DNA from: Gammaproteobacteria bacterium
GTDB lineage: Bacteria; Pseudomonadota; Gammaproteobacteria; Ga0077536
Assembly: GCA_016191285.1 (NCBI GenBank)
Contig: JACPPA010000012.1
Coordinates: forward strand, 248,001-312,000
DNA: 64,000 nucleotides
Direction of reading: 5' to 3'
In this document: piece by piece, positions 17,667 to 26,405 of the stretch
Layout of the letters: every line of letters starts with the position of its first letter
How positions within the stretch are numbered: position 1 is the stretch's first letter
The notes under the pieces: generated by a model
Database searches by the model: none
Told to the model about the DNA's origin: nothing
Seen by the model: only the letters and a program-made list of their open reading frames with translations
Translations under genes and position numbers: made by a program

Positions 17667-19298
17667 ATGGTCAATCCTATCGCTATTATCACCCACTGGT
17701 TCGATCGTCACGTGGGCAGCCTGGCGCGCGAATTTCGCGTGGCATTCCTGCCGCCGCTGATGGTGTATGTCGCGGCGGGTGTCTCGGGACTGACGAGTAT
17801 CGTCGGCACCTTCTTCGTCAAGGATTTCCTCGGACTCTCCGCCTCGATGTTAGCCGCCATCGGCTTTTGGGCCGGGATCCCGTGGGCGCTCAAAATGCCG
17901 ATGGGACATCTGGTCGATTTACTGTGGCGCTACAAGGCGTGGTTCGTGTGGCTCGGCGCCAGTTTAATCGCCGTCAGTTTATTGATCATGCTGAGCTTGC
18001 TGCGTGCACCGGACGCGATGCGGACCCTATTGAGCGCAGAAACGTGGTACATCCTCGCCAGTCTGCTAGCGCCGGTCGGCTACATGATGCAGGACACGGT
18101 GGCGGATGCGATGACGGTGGAAGCCGTGCCGTTTCGCGATGCCGCGGGCGCGCCGGTACCGGACGAAACGCGCCGCATCATGAATACCACGATGCAAATG
18201 CTCGGTCGCGTGGCGATCATCAGCGGCGGCGTGCTGGTATCGCTAGCCAATGTCATCCTCTTTGCCGGCGTCGACCAGGCCGATCCGGTTGCCACCCGCG
18301 CGATCTACATCCGTATCTACGAACTCGCGCTCGCCATCCCGGTGATTTCAATCGGCGGCGTGTTGCTTGCCCGCTGGATCAAGCGCCGGCGAATTCAGAC
18401 TTTGGTCGGCGGTGGCATGGCGGCGGACCAGGCGCGTATCTTATTGGAAATGCATCCTGATCCTGCCGAACCGAACTGGTGGATCTTGAGCGGTAGCACG
18501 GTCTTCGTCCTGCTCACCGTCACGATCGGCTTATCGCCGTTCACCTACGGCCAAGAAGCGATCTTCTTAAGTTCCTTCTCGGTGATCAGCTTTCTAATGT
18601 GGCGCCTCGTGCGCGAACTGGAACCCGCCGCGCGTCACACGCTGGTCGGTACCGCGCTAATAATTTTTGTATTTCGCGCGCTACCGGGTCCAGGCGCCGG
18701 CTCGACGTGGTGGATGATCGATGAACTGAAATTCGATCAGGGCTTTCTCGCGCGCTTATCACTGATTGCTAGCGTGTTGACATTGATTGGATTATTCGGC
18801 TTTCGGCGCCTGATGGCGGAAAAATCGATGGCCTATATCATTAGCTTTTTAACGCTAGCCGGTTTTATTCTGGCGTTACCGACCGTCGGGATGTACTACG
18901 GATTACATCATTGGACTGCGCAACTCACCCACGGTGTGGTCGATGCGCGCTTCATCGCGCTTGTCGACACTGCCCTGGAATCACCGCTCGGCCAGATCTC
19001 GATGGTGCCTCTGCTTGCCTGGATTGCGAACTCCGCACCCGCGCATTTGAAGGCCACCTACTTCGCCGTGATGGCATCGTTTACGAATCTTGCGCTCTCC
19101 GCGGCTCAGCTCGGCACCAAATACTTAAATCAGGTTTTTGTCGTCACCCGCGAAGTCGTGGATCCGAACGGTAGCGTGACGACGCCAGCGGATTATAGTC
19201 AGCTCGGCACCTTGCTCATTATCGTCACCGCGCTGTCGCTGTTCGCGCCATTGGCCGCGATCGGATTCACGCGCCTGCTCAAAATGAAGTCCGCCTAA
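17667..19298 (+). CDS. MFS-type transporter resembling the folate-biopterin (BT1) family
   Basis: The 543-residue polytopic protein has about 12-14 hydrophobic segments. Early motifs (GIPWALKMPMGHLVDL and MMQDTVADAMTVEAVP) resemble the BT1 branch of the major facilitator superfamily, where 'K-P-xxG-xxSD' and 'DVxVDALVVE' occupy the same places. BT1 proteins carry folates or pterins in some eukaryotes and cyanobacteria, but bacterial substrates are mostly unknown. It is followed after 23 bases by a DedA gene on the same strand. Confidence 0.7.
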   Translation: MVNPIAIITHWFDRHVGSLAREFRVAFLPPLMVYVAAGVSGLTSIVGTFFVKDFLGLSASMLAAIGFWAGIPWALKMPMGHLVDLLWRYKAWFVWLGASLIAVSLLIMLSLLRAPDAMRTLLSAETWYILASLLAPVGYMMQDTVADAMTVEAVPFRDAAGAPVPDETRRIMNTTMQMLGRVAIISGGVLVSLANVILFAGVDQADPVATRAIYIRIYELALAIPVISIGGVLLARWIKRRRIQTLVGGGMAADQARILLEMHPDPAEPNWWILSGSTVFVLLTVTIGLSPFTYGQEAIFLSSFSVISFLMWRLVRELEPAARHTLVGTALIIFVFRALPGPGAGSTWWMIDELKFDQGFLARLSLIASVLTLIGLFGFRRLMAEKSMAYIISFLTLAGFILALPTVGMYYGLHHWTAQLTHGVVDARFIALVDTALESPLGQISMVPLLAWIANSAPAHLKATYFAVMASFTNLALSAAQLGTKYLNQVFVVTREVVDPNGSVTTPADYSQLGTLLIIVTALSLFAPLAAIGFTRLLKMKSA

Positions 19299-19321
19299 AC
19301 AATTTTAAACTCGAGGTTATC

Positions 19322-19930
19322 GTGCTCACCGCGTTTATTACCGACCACGCCGTCCGACTGCTTGAATCCACCGGTTATGCCGGCGCCGGCTTTTTAATGG
19401 CGCTCGAAAGTATGATTTTTCCGATTCCAAGCGAGGCGGTAATGCCGTTCGTGGGTTTTCTCGTGGCCGATGGACGCTGGAATCTGTGGCTGGCACTGGT
19501 GGTCACAAGCGCCGGCTCGCTCGTCGGATCATTGCTCTCGTATGCGCTAGGGTTTTACGCGGGGAAACCGGCGGTGCTCAAGGTTGGCAGGTATCTATTG
19601 CTCAATGCGCACGACCTGGCCTGGACCGAACGCTTCTTTCAGCGGCGCGCTGGCGCCACCACCGTATTCATCGCGCGCTTTATTCCGGTAGTTCGGCATC
19701 TGATTTCGATTCCGGCCGGGATCGGCCGCATGCCGCTCCTACCCTTCATGGCCGTAACGTTGCTCGGCGCGACCGCGTGGAATGGCTTCCTACTCTATTG
19801 CGGAATGCGCCTGCGCGAACATTGGCCAATGGTGCAAAGTTACTCGCATGAAATAGATCTCGCCGTGGCCGCGATATTACTGGTCATGGCGGGCGGTTAC
19901 GTGGTTCGTCGGCTTAAGCGCACGCAATAA
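19322..19930 (+). CDS. DedA family membrane protein
   Basis: The 202-residue integral membrane protein has DedA/VTT-domain hallmarks: FPIPSEAVMPFVGF, the glycine-rich SAGSLVGSLLSYALGFYAGK and the re-entrant RFIPVVRHLISIPAG. DedA proteins act as lipid carriers or scramblases, for example in undecaprenyl-phosphate recycling, and affect membrane integrity and cation resistance. GTG 19322 is preceded by GAGG. It probably shares a transcript with the upstream transporter and converges with the LLM oxidoreductase gene. Confidence 0.92.
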   Translation: MLTAFITDHAVRLLESTGYAGAGFLMALESMIFPIPSEAVMPFVGFLVADGRWNLWLALVVTSAGSLVGSLLSYALGFYAGKPAVLKVGRYLLLNAHDLAWTERFFQRRAGATTVFIARFIPVVRHLISIPAGIGRMPLLPFMAVTLLGATAWNGFLLYCGMRLREHWPMVQSYSHEIDLAVAAILLVMAGGYVVRRLKRTQ

Positions 19931-19961
19931 ATCCGAAGATTGATGCGGCGAAAATAGCGCT

Positions 19962-21140
19962 TTACGCTTTCGCGCGCGCCCGCCGTTCGGCTTCGTGCTT
20001 GGCGGACATCGCCTCGAGCGCCAGCCGTTGTTGCTCGACCAATTCGACCCGCTGCGTCGTCGCCCGTAATTGTGCGTTACGCGTCGCGGCGGCCTGCCCT
20101 TGAAACTCGGGCATCACGTGGCGGGCGATGAGGTCGTAACTACGCTTGGTGGCTTCGGGATTGGCCCAATCGTGCGCGAGCATCAAGAAGGCGCCGAACC
20201 CACCGTTTGACTGCGCTTGCAGGCGCTCGATTTGCACGCGGCAATCGTCGGGGGTGCCAATCGCGCCAAGGCCGGAGTCCGTCACGAAATCGATCATTTC
20301 GCGCACGCTACCGCCGCTGACGTTCATATGCGGCAACCCGGCAACCGTCTTGAAATAATTGAACCAATGCTCGATACCATACTCGACATCCTTGTAGGCC
20401 TGCGCCTTGGTTTCCGCGCAATGCACGACGCCAACCAAGCGCCATTTATCGCGATCCGCCTTCGTGCCGTAATGCGCGGCATGCTCCTCCATGACATTCC
20501 AATGCAAGCCCAGCGAATCGAACCCGGCGGTTTGCGTCGCGCCCAGCGACAACAGGCCGACACCGTGCTTACCCGCCAGGCGCGGTCCCGACGGCGAAGC
20601 CACCGCCGCGACCGCGACATCGAACAGCGGATTGGAATACGGCCGCAGATGTAGCTGCGCGTTTTTCAGCTCCCACCGCTGATTCTTGAAAGTGACGGGC
20701 TCATCCGAGCGCAACAACTGCATGACCAGATCGAAACCCTGTTCGAGTAAATCGCGGGTTTCGGACTGCGGGATCCCGATCATCGCCGCATCGGTCGGCA
20801 GCGATCCCGGCCCAACGCCCAGCATGATGCGACCGCGCGTTAAATGATCAAGCAGCACAATTCGCTCCGCGATCCACAGCGGATGGTGATAGCCGACACT
20901 GATGACGCCAGTGCCCAATTTGATCCGCTGGCTGCGTTCGGCGGCGGCCGCGATAAACACTTCAGGCGACGCAATGATCTCCATACCCGCCGAATGATGT
21001 TCACCAATCCACGCTTCGTCATAGCCCAGCGCGTCCAAATGCTGAATTAGCGTCAGATCCCCCTGCAGCGCGAGTGTTGGATTATGTCCCGGCGCATGGA
21101 ACGGGGCCATGAATATGCCAAAGCGCAAGCGATCATTCAT
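19962..21140 (-). CDS. LLM-class flavin-dependent oxidoreductase (luciferase-like monooxygenase)
   Basis: The 392-residue protein has the bacterial-luciferase-like TIM barrel signature: YDEAWIGEHHSAG, then RIKLGTGVISVGYHHPLWIAE and GRIMLGVGPGSLPTD. These enzymes use reduced flavin from a partner reductase to oxygenate small organic substrates; here the substrate is unknown. ATG 21140 follows AGGTGA by 7 bases. The longer frame to 21248 would run into msrA. The last 50 residues form a charged helical tail. Confidence 0.87.
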   Translation of the reverse strand: MNDRLRFGIFMAPFHAPGHNPTLALQGDLTLIQHLDALGYDEAWIGEHHSAGMEIIASPEVFIAAAAERSQRIKLGTGVISVGYHHPLWIAERIVLLDHLTRGRIMLGVGPGSLPTDAAMIGIPQSETRDLLEQGFDLVMQLLRSDEPVTFKNQRWELKNAQLHLRPYSNPLFDVAVAAVASPSGPRLAGKHGVGLLSLGATQTAGFDSLGLHWNVMEEHAAHYGTKADRDKWRLVGVVHCAETKAQAYKDVEYGIEHWFNYFKTVAGLPHMNVSGGSVREMIDFVTDSGLGAIGTPDDCRVQIERLQAQSNGGFGAFLMLAHDWANPEATKRSYDLIARHVMPEFQGQAAATRNAQLRATTQRVELVEQQRLALEAMSAKHEAERRARAKA

Positions 21141-21205
21141 CGGGAGGTCACCTATTAATTTCTGGACGACGTGAAATTCGAACCGGGCACGCCGGGGTCG
21201 GACAC

Positions 21206-21850
21206 TTAAGCAATTGCACAGCGCACGCCGGTACCGCCGAGGCCACAATAGCCGCCGGGATTCTTGGCGAGATATTGCTGATGATAATCTTCGGCGTAGT
21301 AATACGCTGGCGCGGCGATGATTTCGGTGGTGATCGCGTTGTGGCCCTCGGCGCGTAACGACTGCGCATAGCTATCACGCATATGCTCGGCCTGGACCCG
21401 TTGTGCGGCATCGTGGACATAGATTCCAGAGCGATACTGAGTACCGACATCGTTACCTTGGCGCACGCCCTGGGTGGGATCGTGCGCTTCCCAAAACACG
21501 CGCAGCAGGGATTCGAAACTGACCGCGTTCGGATCGAACACCACGCGCACGACTTCGTTGTGGCCTGTCAACCCAGAACACACTTCCTCATAGGTTGGAT
21601 TCGGGGTGTAGCCGGCCGCGTAACCGACTGACGTGCTAATGATTCCCGGCAGCTGCCAAAACTTACGCTCGGCGCCCCAAAAGCAACCAAGGCCAAACAA
21701 GGCGAGCGCCGAATTCGCCGGGAACGGCGGCAACAAGGGAGTGCCAAGGACAAAATGTCGGTTAGTAATCGACAATGCCGTTGCACGCCCCGGCAAGGCA
21801 TCGTTCGCGCTTGGCATGGCTAAGCGTTTTCTAGCTCCCAGCATGGTCAT
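21206..21850 (-). CDS. msrA: Peptide-methionine (S)-S-oxide reductase
   Basis: The catalytic motif GCFWGAE carries the nucleophilic Cys56. Downstream YAGG-type and HDPTQ regions ([22 protein letters not shown]) and two C-terminal Cys ([14 protein letters not shown]) match MsrA resolving cysteines. The 214-residue length with an N-terminal extension matches the E. coli long form. It repairs methionine-S-sulfoxide in oxidised proteins. GGGAG lies 7 bases before the start. It is divergent from the lpxR-like gene. Confidence 0.95.
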   Translation of the reverse strand: MTMLGARKRLAMPSANDALPGRATALSITNRHFVLGTPLLPPFPANSALALFGLGCFWGAERKFWQLPGIISTSVGYAAGYTPNPTYEEVCSGLTGHNEVVRVVFDPNAVSFESLLRVFWEAHDPTQGVRQGNDVGTQYRSGIYVHDAAQRVQAEHMRDSYAQSLRAEGHNAITTEIIAAPAYYYAEDYHQQYLAKNPGGYCGLGGTGVRCAIA

Positions 21851-21942
21851 TCTCCCGGCGGGTATTGCGACGATAAACCTTGAGCGTTTGCGGTGGGAAA
21901 AGCAAGATGGTCGTCGGCTGCCGATTAGGTCAAACTCGCGTC

Positions 21943-22974
21943 ATGCGTCAGTTGCCGTGGATCGTTATTTTGCTTGTCTCGCGCGTGAGTTTCGGTGCCG
22001 TGCTGCGTCTGCCTGCCGATAGTTCGACGTTTACGTTCATGTTTGAGAATGATTTATTCGGCAACATGGATGAGCAATATACGAACGGCATCCAGATCGG
22101 CTGGTTATCGCGCGATATCGCGCGCTATGAGCAGGCGCGGCAAGTGCCGCCGTTAATTCTGCGCTTTGTTTCGCATCTGCCGTTCATCAATTTACCCCAT
22201 CGCCAACACAACGTGGGACTCACGTTCGGGCAGCAAATCTATACTCCGCAAAACACCGCCACCCGCGAGTTGGTCGTTAATGATCGACCGTACGCGGGAT
22301 GGCTGTACGGGGGGCTCAGCTTTATCAGCAAGGATGAAGAACGGCTGGACACCATTGAGCTCCAGGCTGGCGTCGTCGGGCCATGGTCGTTAGCAGAAGA
22401 CGCGCAAAACTTTGTGCACGACGTGCGGAACTTACCCGACGCAAAGGGATGGGCACATCAGGTAAAAAATGAACCTGGACTCGCTTTAATCTATGAACAC
22501 AAGCGGCGACCATTCGGCAGTACCAATTCAAGCGGGATGGGTTACGATCTCATTACCCATGTGGGCGGTGCGGTGGGTAACGTCTTCACCTATCTAAACG
22601 GCGGCGCGGAATTTCGCTTCGGCTGGAATCTGCCGGCCGACTTCGGCACGTCGGTAATTCGGCCCGGCGGCGATACCAATGCGCCAAGCGCGGTAAACGA
22701 TCCGCGGCTGAATAATTTCGAGCCCTTTGGCGCGCATTTTTTCGCCGCTGTAAGTGGTCGCGTCGTGCTTCGCGATATTTTTCTGGATGGCAACAGCTTC
22801 GCCTCGAGTCATTCCGTGGATAAGCGGCCGCTAGTGGGCGATCTGATACTTGGCGTTAGCCTGACGTTTCATCGACTAAAACTGTCTTATGCTCAAGATT
22901 TTAGGACGCGCGAGTTCACGCTCCAACGCCGCCGGCACAATTTTGGATCAGTGAGCTTGTCCTGGACGTTTTGA
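21943..22974 (+). CDS. Lipid A deacylase LpxR family outer-membrane protein
   Basis: From ATG 21943 there is a signal peptide (LPWIVILLVSRVSFGAV) and a DUF2219/LpxR-like beta-barrel. The signature FENDLFGNMDEQYTNGIQIGW lies near the N-terminus, YAGWLYGG follows, and the protein ends in Trp-Thr-Phe, the terminal aromatic of outer-membrane barrels. LpxR removes the 3'-acyloxyacyl chains of lipid A in the outer membrane. The 343-residue length fits. The upstream frame to 21880 would precede the signal peptide and is rejected. Confidence 0.87.
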   Translation: MRQLPWIVILLVSRVSFGAVLRLPADSSTFTFMFENDLFGNMDEQYTNGIQIGWLSRDIARYEQARQVPPLILRFVSHLPFINLPHRQHNVGLTFGQQIYTPQNTATRELVVNDRPYAGWLYGGLSFISKDEERLDTIELQAGVVGPWSLAEDAQNFVHDVRNLPDAKGWAHQVKNEPGLALIYEHKRRPFGSTNSSGMGYDLITHVGGAVGNVFTYLNGGAEFRFGWNLPADFGTSVIRPGGDTNAPSAVNDPRLNNFEPFGAHFFAAVSGRVVLRDIFLDGNSFASSHSVDKRPLVGDLILGVSLTFHRLKLSYAQDFRTREFTLQRRRHNFGSVSLSWTF

Positions 22975-22999
22975 GAACTGCGACGATCGCTGGTATATA
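22971..22999 (+). promoter_or_regulatory. Sigma-70-type promoter
   Basis: TTGAGA (22971-22976) and TATATA (22994-22999) are separated by exactly 17 bases, close to consensus. The -35 overlaps the stop codon of the lpxR-like gene. Transcription would begin near 23006, about 24 bases before the small gene at 23030. Confidence 0.6.
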
Positions 23000-23029
23000 T
23001 GCGGGAGTCGTACACATGAGGCTATCGGC

Positions 23030-23275
23030 ATGGGCGCGAATGAGGAACCGATCGAAGTCTACTGCGATGCCATCGGAGTCACGTATTGCAGCACCCGTGA
23101 GCGTCTGATTCGGGCCGGGCTCGCGACCCGCGACATGTTTCCAGAGGCCACTGAAGCCTGGCGCGGCAACGGACCGCTGCGCGAGCCTGATGAATTGCTA
23201 TGGTCGATTCAAAAAACATCGCGCAATCGTTACAAGGTGCTGTGGGGACTGTGCGTCGAACCGGCGTCTGACTAA
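23030..23275 (+). CDS. Hypothetical protein, 81 residues
   Basis: This small soluble protein has no signal peptide or membrane segment; it begins MGANEEPIEVYCDAIGV and carries several Trp and Cys residues. I recognise no family. Support for its being real comes from a GAGG site 8 bases upstream, a good promoter at 22971-22999, and base use like that of its neighbours. It ends 57 bases before the LolC/E-type permease gene. Confidence 0.6.
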   Translation: MGANEEPIEVYCDAIGVTYCSTRERLIRAGLATRDMFPEATEAWRGNGPLREPDELLWSIQKTSRNRYKVLWGLCVEPASD

Positions 23276-23332
23276 AAAGCGCGCTCAACCAGCTTAAGTC
23301 GCCTGGCGCCGGGCGCGCGTGGTATTAGACCT

Positions 23333-24586
23333 TTGTATCAACCGCTATCGCTATTCATCGCTCTGCGCTATTTGCGTACTAAACGCCGCAATCGATTCGC
23401 GACGTTTATCTCCTATGCGTCGGTTTTTGGCATCGGCCTAGGCGCTGCGGTCTTAATCATCGTGTTGTCAGTGATGAACGGCTTCGAACGCGAAGTCAGT
23501 CGTCATATCTTGGACATGACGGCGCATGCTTCGGTATTCAAACTCGGCGGTTCGCTCGAACAATGGCGACAGGTCGCCGACAAACTTCGCGCGACACCCC
23601 AGGTCACTGGCGTCGAACCCTTTATCCGCGGCAGCGGCATGCTCAATTATCGAGGTCAAGTGCGTGGCGTCGTCGTCTATGGCGTGCCGGCGGCGAGCGA
23701 AGCTAATGTCTCAAACCTGCATCAGTACTTACCCGGCCGTTCGCTCGCCAAGCTGAGCTCCACCGCGGGTCCACCGCGCACGTTTATCGGCAAGACATTG
23801 GCGAGCAACCTGGGTGTACACGAGGGCGAAATCGTCACCTTGATTTTGCCGCGTTGGAGCGATCACGGATCGATGTTACTGCCGCTATATCAACCGCTAA
23901 TGGTGACCGGAGTCTTCAGCGCCGGCATGCATGAATTTGATTCAACCTTCGCGATCCTGGATTTAGAACAAGCCGCCAAAATCTATGGTTTCAAGGACGC
24001 AGTGACCGGGCTACGCGTTCGCTTCAACGACTCTCAACAAGCGCCGCAACTCGCGCAACACCTGCAACAGGTGCTCGGCGCGAGTTACGCCACGCTTGAT
24101 TGGACGCAATACCATCAAAACTTCTTCGTCGCACTGAAATCTCAGAAACGAATTTTATTCATGATTCTGTCTCTGATCATCGCGGTCGCCGCGTTTAATA
24201 TCATTGCCTCGATGATCATGGTTGTGAAAGAAAAAACTGGCGATATCGCCATCCTGCGGACGTTGGGTTACGGCCGACGCAACGTGCTCGCGGTATTCGT
24301 GACCCAGGGCGTCATTATCGCTGCTAGCGGTATCGCGCTCGGGATTGGTGGCGGGCTGCTTGGAGCACGATACGCAGATCCGCTGATGCATTGGTTGGAA
24401 CAGCTGTTCGGTGTGCAGTTCATTAAGCCAGACGTCTACTACATCAGTTATCTGCCAACTCAGGTCGCCTTTAGCGATGTCGCGATGGTCTCCGCCGTTA
24501 CGTTTTTTATTGGCGTGCTGGCGACCCTTTATCCGGCTTGGCGTGCCGCGCAAATTGCGCCCGGCGAGGCGCTGCGCGCTGAATAA
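23333..24586 (+). CDS. LolC/LolE family lipoprotein-releasing ABC permease
   Basis: The 417-residue permease has one N-terminal TM segment after YQPLSLFIALRYLRTKRRNR, a large periplasmic MacB-like domain and three C-terminal TM helices ending GEALRAE: the FtsX/LolC topology. LolCDE releases lipoproteins from the inner membrane to LolA. Start TTG 23333 aligns with the usual LolC N-terminus. No LolD ATPase gene lies beside it; the next gene is on the other strand. The ATPase and second permease must be elsewhere, if they exist. Confidence 0.9.
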   Translation: MYQPLSLFIALRYLRTKRRNRFATFISYASVFGIGLGAAVLIIVLSVMNGFEREVSRHILDMTAHASVFKLGGSLEQWRQVADKLRATPQVTGVEPFIRGSGMLNYRGQVRGVVVYGVPAASEANVSNLHQYLPGRSLAKLSSTAGPPRTFIGKTLASNLGVHEGEIVTLILPRWSDHGSMLLPLYQPLMVTGVFSAGMHEFDSTFAILDLEQAAKIYGFKDAVTGLRVRFNDSQQAPQLAQHLQQVLGASYATLDWTQYHQNFFVALKSQKRILFMILSLIIAVAAFNIIASMIMVVKEKTGDIAILRTLGYGRRNVLAVFVTQGVIIAASGIALGIGGGLLGARYADPLMHWLEQLFGVQFIKPDVYYISYLPTQVAFSDVAMVSAVTFFIGVLATLYPAWRAAQIAPGEALRAE

Positions 24587-24607
24587 TCTTGCGTCGCATC
24601 TCGGATC

Positions 24608-25609
24608 TCAAAGCCAATAATTGGCGAGCGTGGGGCGCGAACTCAAGCGCATAAACTGTCCGACCGCGCTACGCATGTTATCCGTCGCTACGAGAATAGA
24701 ATCGAAAGCCTTGGACACCCCGCGCGCGTCGCTCGGCACCCCTTCCGGACCGCGCTGAAGTAATTCATGGCGTGCCTCAGGCTCGGCGAAAATCGTCATC
24801 ACGCGCTCATAGTTCACGAGCAAAGTGCGAAACAGTGCGGGAGCCGCATACCCCATGGTGCGAGCAACCCGTTCGAGTGGCGTCAAATCAAATAACGCGT
24901 CGATTATTTCCGGCGCCGGATCCACTAATTGATCGAGCGAATCAAGGACGAGCCACAGCCCCAGCCACGTGAGGAATCTCGAAGAACGAAGCTTAGCCTG
25001 GCGGACTAGCCAGCTGTCATCAACGCTGCGCTCAAGCTTGAACAATTGCCAATTCGTGTACGCGTTAACGTAACGCGCGAGATCGCGCCGCAAATATGCC
25101 CATCGGTCATCCATCCCAAAGGTCGCGGGCGCCGCATACCAGCACAGGATCTCGCGGCGCACTTGCTTAAATGACGCGTGCCCGTAAAGAGGACGTGCAT
25201 CAAGCAGGAGTTGAATCCGCGTTCCGAAGACTGACGGCGCCTCGTCGAGATCGCCAAAACTACTCGCCGCCCAAAGCGTTTCGGGTTTGATGGGGGTGCG
25301 ATAGATTCCCCAAGGTTTGGGCGCCTTAAGACCGCATTCGGCCGCACAGAAAAATAATATCGACGCAACTTCGTCACCGGCCAGCGGCGCCCAAGCACCG
25401 GGCGCATACAACATAATCGAATCCAAATCGGACCCGAGCCGCGCCTCTAGGCGACCTAATGAGCCTCCCGCCGCGACGCATAACAGCGGCGTTAGCATTG
25501 GCGCTCGCGAGGCGATTGCTCGTTCCAACTGACTAATCAACTCAAGCGAGTACACGCGGCTGTTGGCGAGCGTGGGAAATTCATCGAGGTTTAAATGGAG
25601 TTTGGTCAT
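24608..25609 (-). CDS. Nucleotidyltransferase-fold protein, function unknown
   Basis: The 333-residue protein contains GGSLGRLEARLGSDLDSIML (residues 48-67). The GS...SDxD pattern is the metal/nucleotide-binding core of the DNA polymerase beta-like nucleotidyltransferases seen in GlnD and DUF294 proteins. The rest is helical (ARYVNAYTNWQLFKLERS) and could be a substrate-binding domain. No CBS or cNMP domain accompanies it, unlike typical DUF294 proteins. Target and partner are unknown. Confidence 0.6.
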   Translation of the reverse strand: MTKLHLNLDEFPTLANSRVYSLELISQLERAIASRAPMLTPLLCVAAGGSLGRLEARLGSDLDSIMLYAPGAWAPLAGDEVASILFFCAAECGLKAPKPWGIYRTPIKPETLWAASSFGDLDEAPSVFGTRIQLLLDARPLYGHASFKQVRREILCWYAAPATFGMDDRWAYLRRDLARYVNAYTNWQLFKLERSVDDSWLVRQAKLRSSRFLTWLGLWLVLDSLDQLVDPAPEIIDALFDLTPLERVARTMGYAAPALFRTLLVNYERVMTIFAEPEARHELLQRGPEGVPSDARGVSKAFDSILVATDNMRSAVGQFMRLSSRPTLANYWL

Positions 25610-25893
25610 GAGATCGTGAGGGCCGCAAACCAGATTGATTGAGGATTAACACGAAATGACTGCGGCTCCACTATTATTTCGGGTGCCGTACCGGTACGCC
25701 GAGGTTGTCAGCTGGGAGATTACGCACAAACGGTTTCATAAATTATGAATATAGAATAATTCTAGGTCTAAAATTTAAGTATCTAAAATTATTTGATTTA
25801 TTTTGATTGCCTAGAATAAGAATCGCTTGCGGTTAACTTCACTAACCGCTTAACATACGGGCCGTAGCTGATTAATCCGATAGAGTCCAACGG
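25610..25893. promoter_or_regulatory. AT-rich intergenic region with several palindromes
   Basis: From about 25735 to 25810 the sequence is strikingly AT-rich compared with its surroundings. It holds three symmetric sites. CGTACCGGTACG is a perfect 12-base palindrome (25687-25698). TTCATAA/TTATGAA has arms of 7 around one base (25735-25749). TAGAAT/ATTCTA has arms of 6 around one base (25752-25764). A related TAGAAT recurs near 25812. It probably contains the divergent promoters of the flanking genes and binding sites for one or more regulators. Confidence 0.5.
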
Positions 25894-26382
25894 ATGCATC
25901 AAACCGCCTCGACCAACGAACCTACCGCCTTACCCAAGGCAGTAATGCCCAATTTAGTCCCGTTTATAAAAAGTCTTAGAAAAGCGCCAGTTAAGGTGCG
26001 TGCTGCCAGTGAGTTAGTAAAACATCCCAATAACTTTCCCCTTGAGTTCAGGCCTGCCCCCCCGTGGGTACGGTGGGTGCAGGCCTTCAACTCCTCGCGA
26101 GACACACCCCGCAGCGTTGAATTTGAATTTTTCTCAGGTTGCTACGTGGCCGTAGGGACTTCGATTGACGTGCTCATCCCAGTGCGCCACGACCGGCACC
26201 GCTTCCAATGCCGGGTGCTCGCGTTGAAAGAGAACGCCCTCGGCTACACCGTCGGGGTGTGTTTATGGAATCCGGCTGGGATCGCTAAAGTTAGATTGGT
26301 CGAGCGGATTTGTTGGCTCGAGTGTCAGCTCAAGGCCAACACTCTCTCAAGAATTAGGACTCGCAAACGCACTGCGGCTTAA
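25894..26382 (+). CDS. Hypothetical protein, possibly PilZ-like
   Basis: The 162-residue soluble protein has a basic N-terminal third (FIKSLRKAPVKVRAASELVKH) and a beta-rich middle (CYVAVGTSIDVLIPVRHDRHRFQCRVLALKENALGYTVGV). It ends ERICWLECQLKANTLSRIRTR, reminiscent of PilZ proteins in which a 'VERICHIE...R' segment follows the barrel. The c-di-GMP-binding RxxxR and D/NxSxxG motifs are not clear, so binding is doubtful. It sits behind an AT-rich region with palindromes. Confidence 0.5.
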   Translation: MHQTASTNEPTALPKAVMPNLVPFIKSLRKAPVKVRAASELVKHPNNFPLEFRPAPPWVRWVQAFNSSRDTPRSVEFEFFSGCYVAVGTSIDVLIPVRHDRHRFQCRVLALKENALGYTVGVCLWNPAGIAKVRLVERICWLECQLKANTLSRIRTRKRTAA

Positions 26383-26405
26383 CCAAAGTCCCCACGGTAC
26401 CCTGA

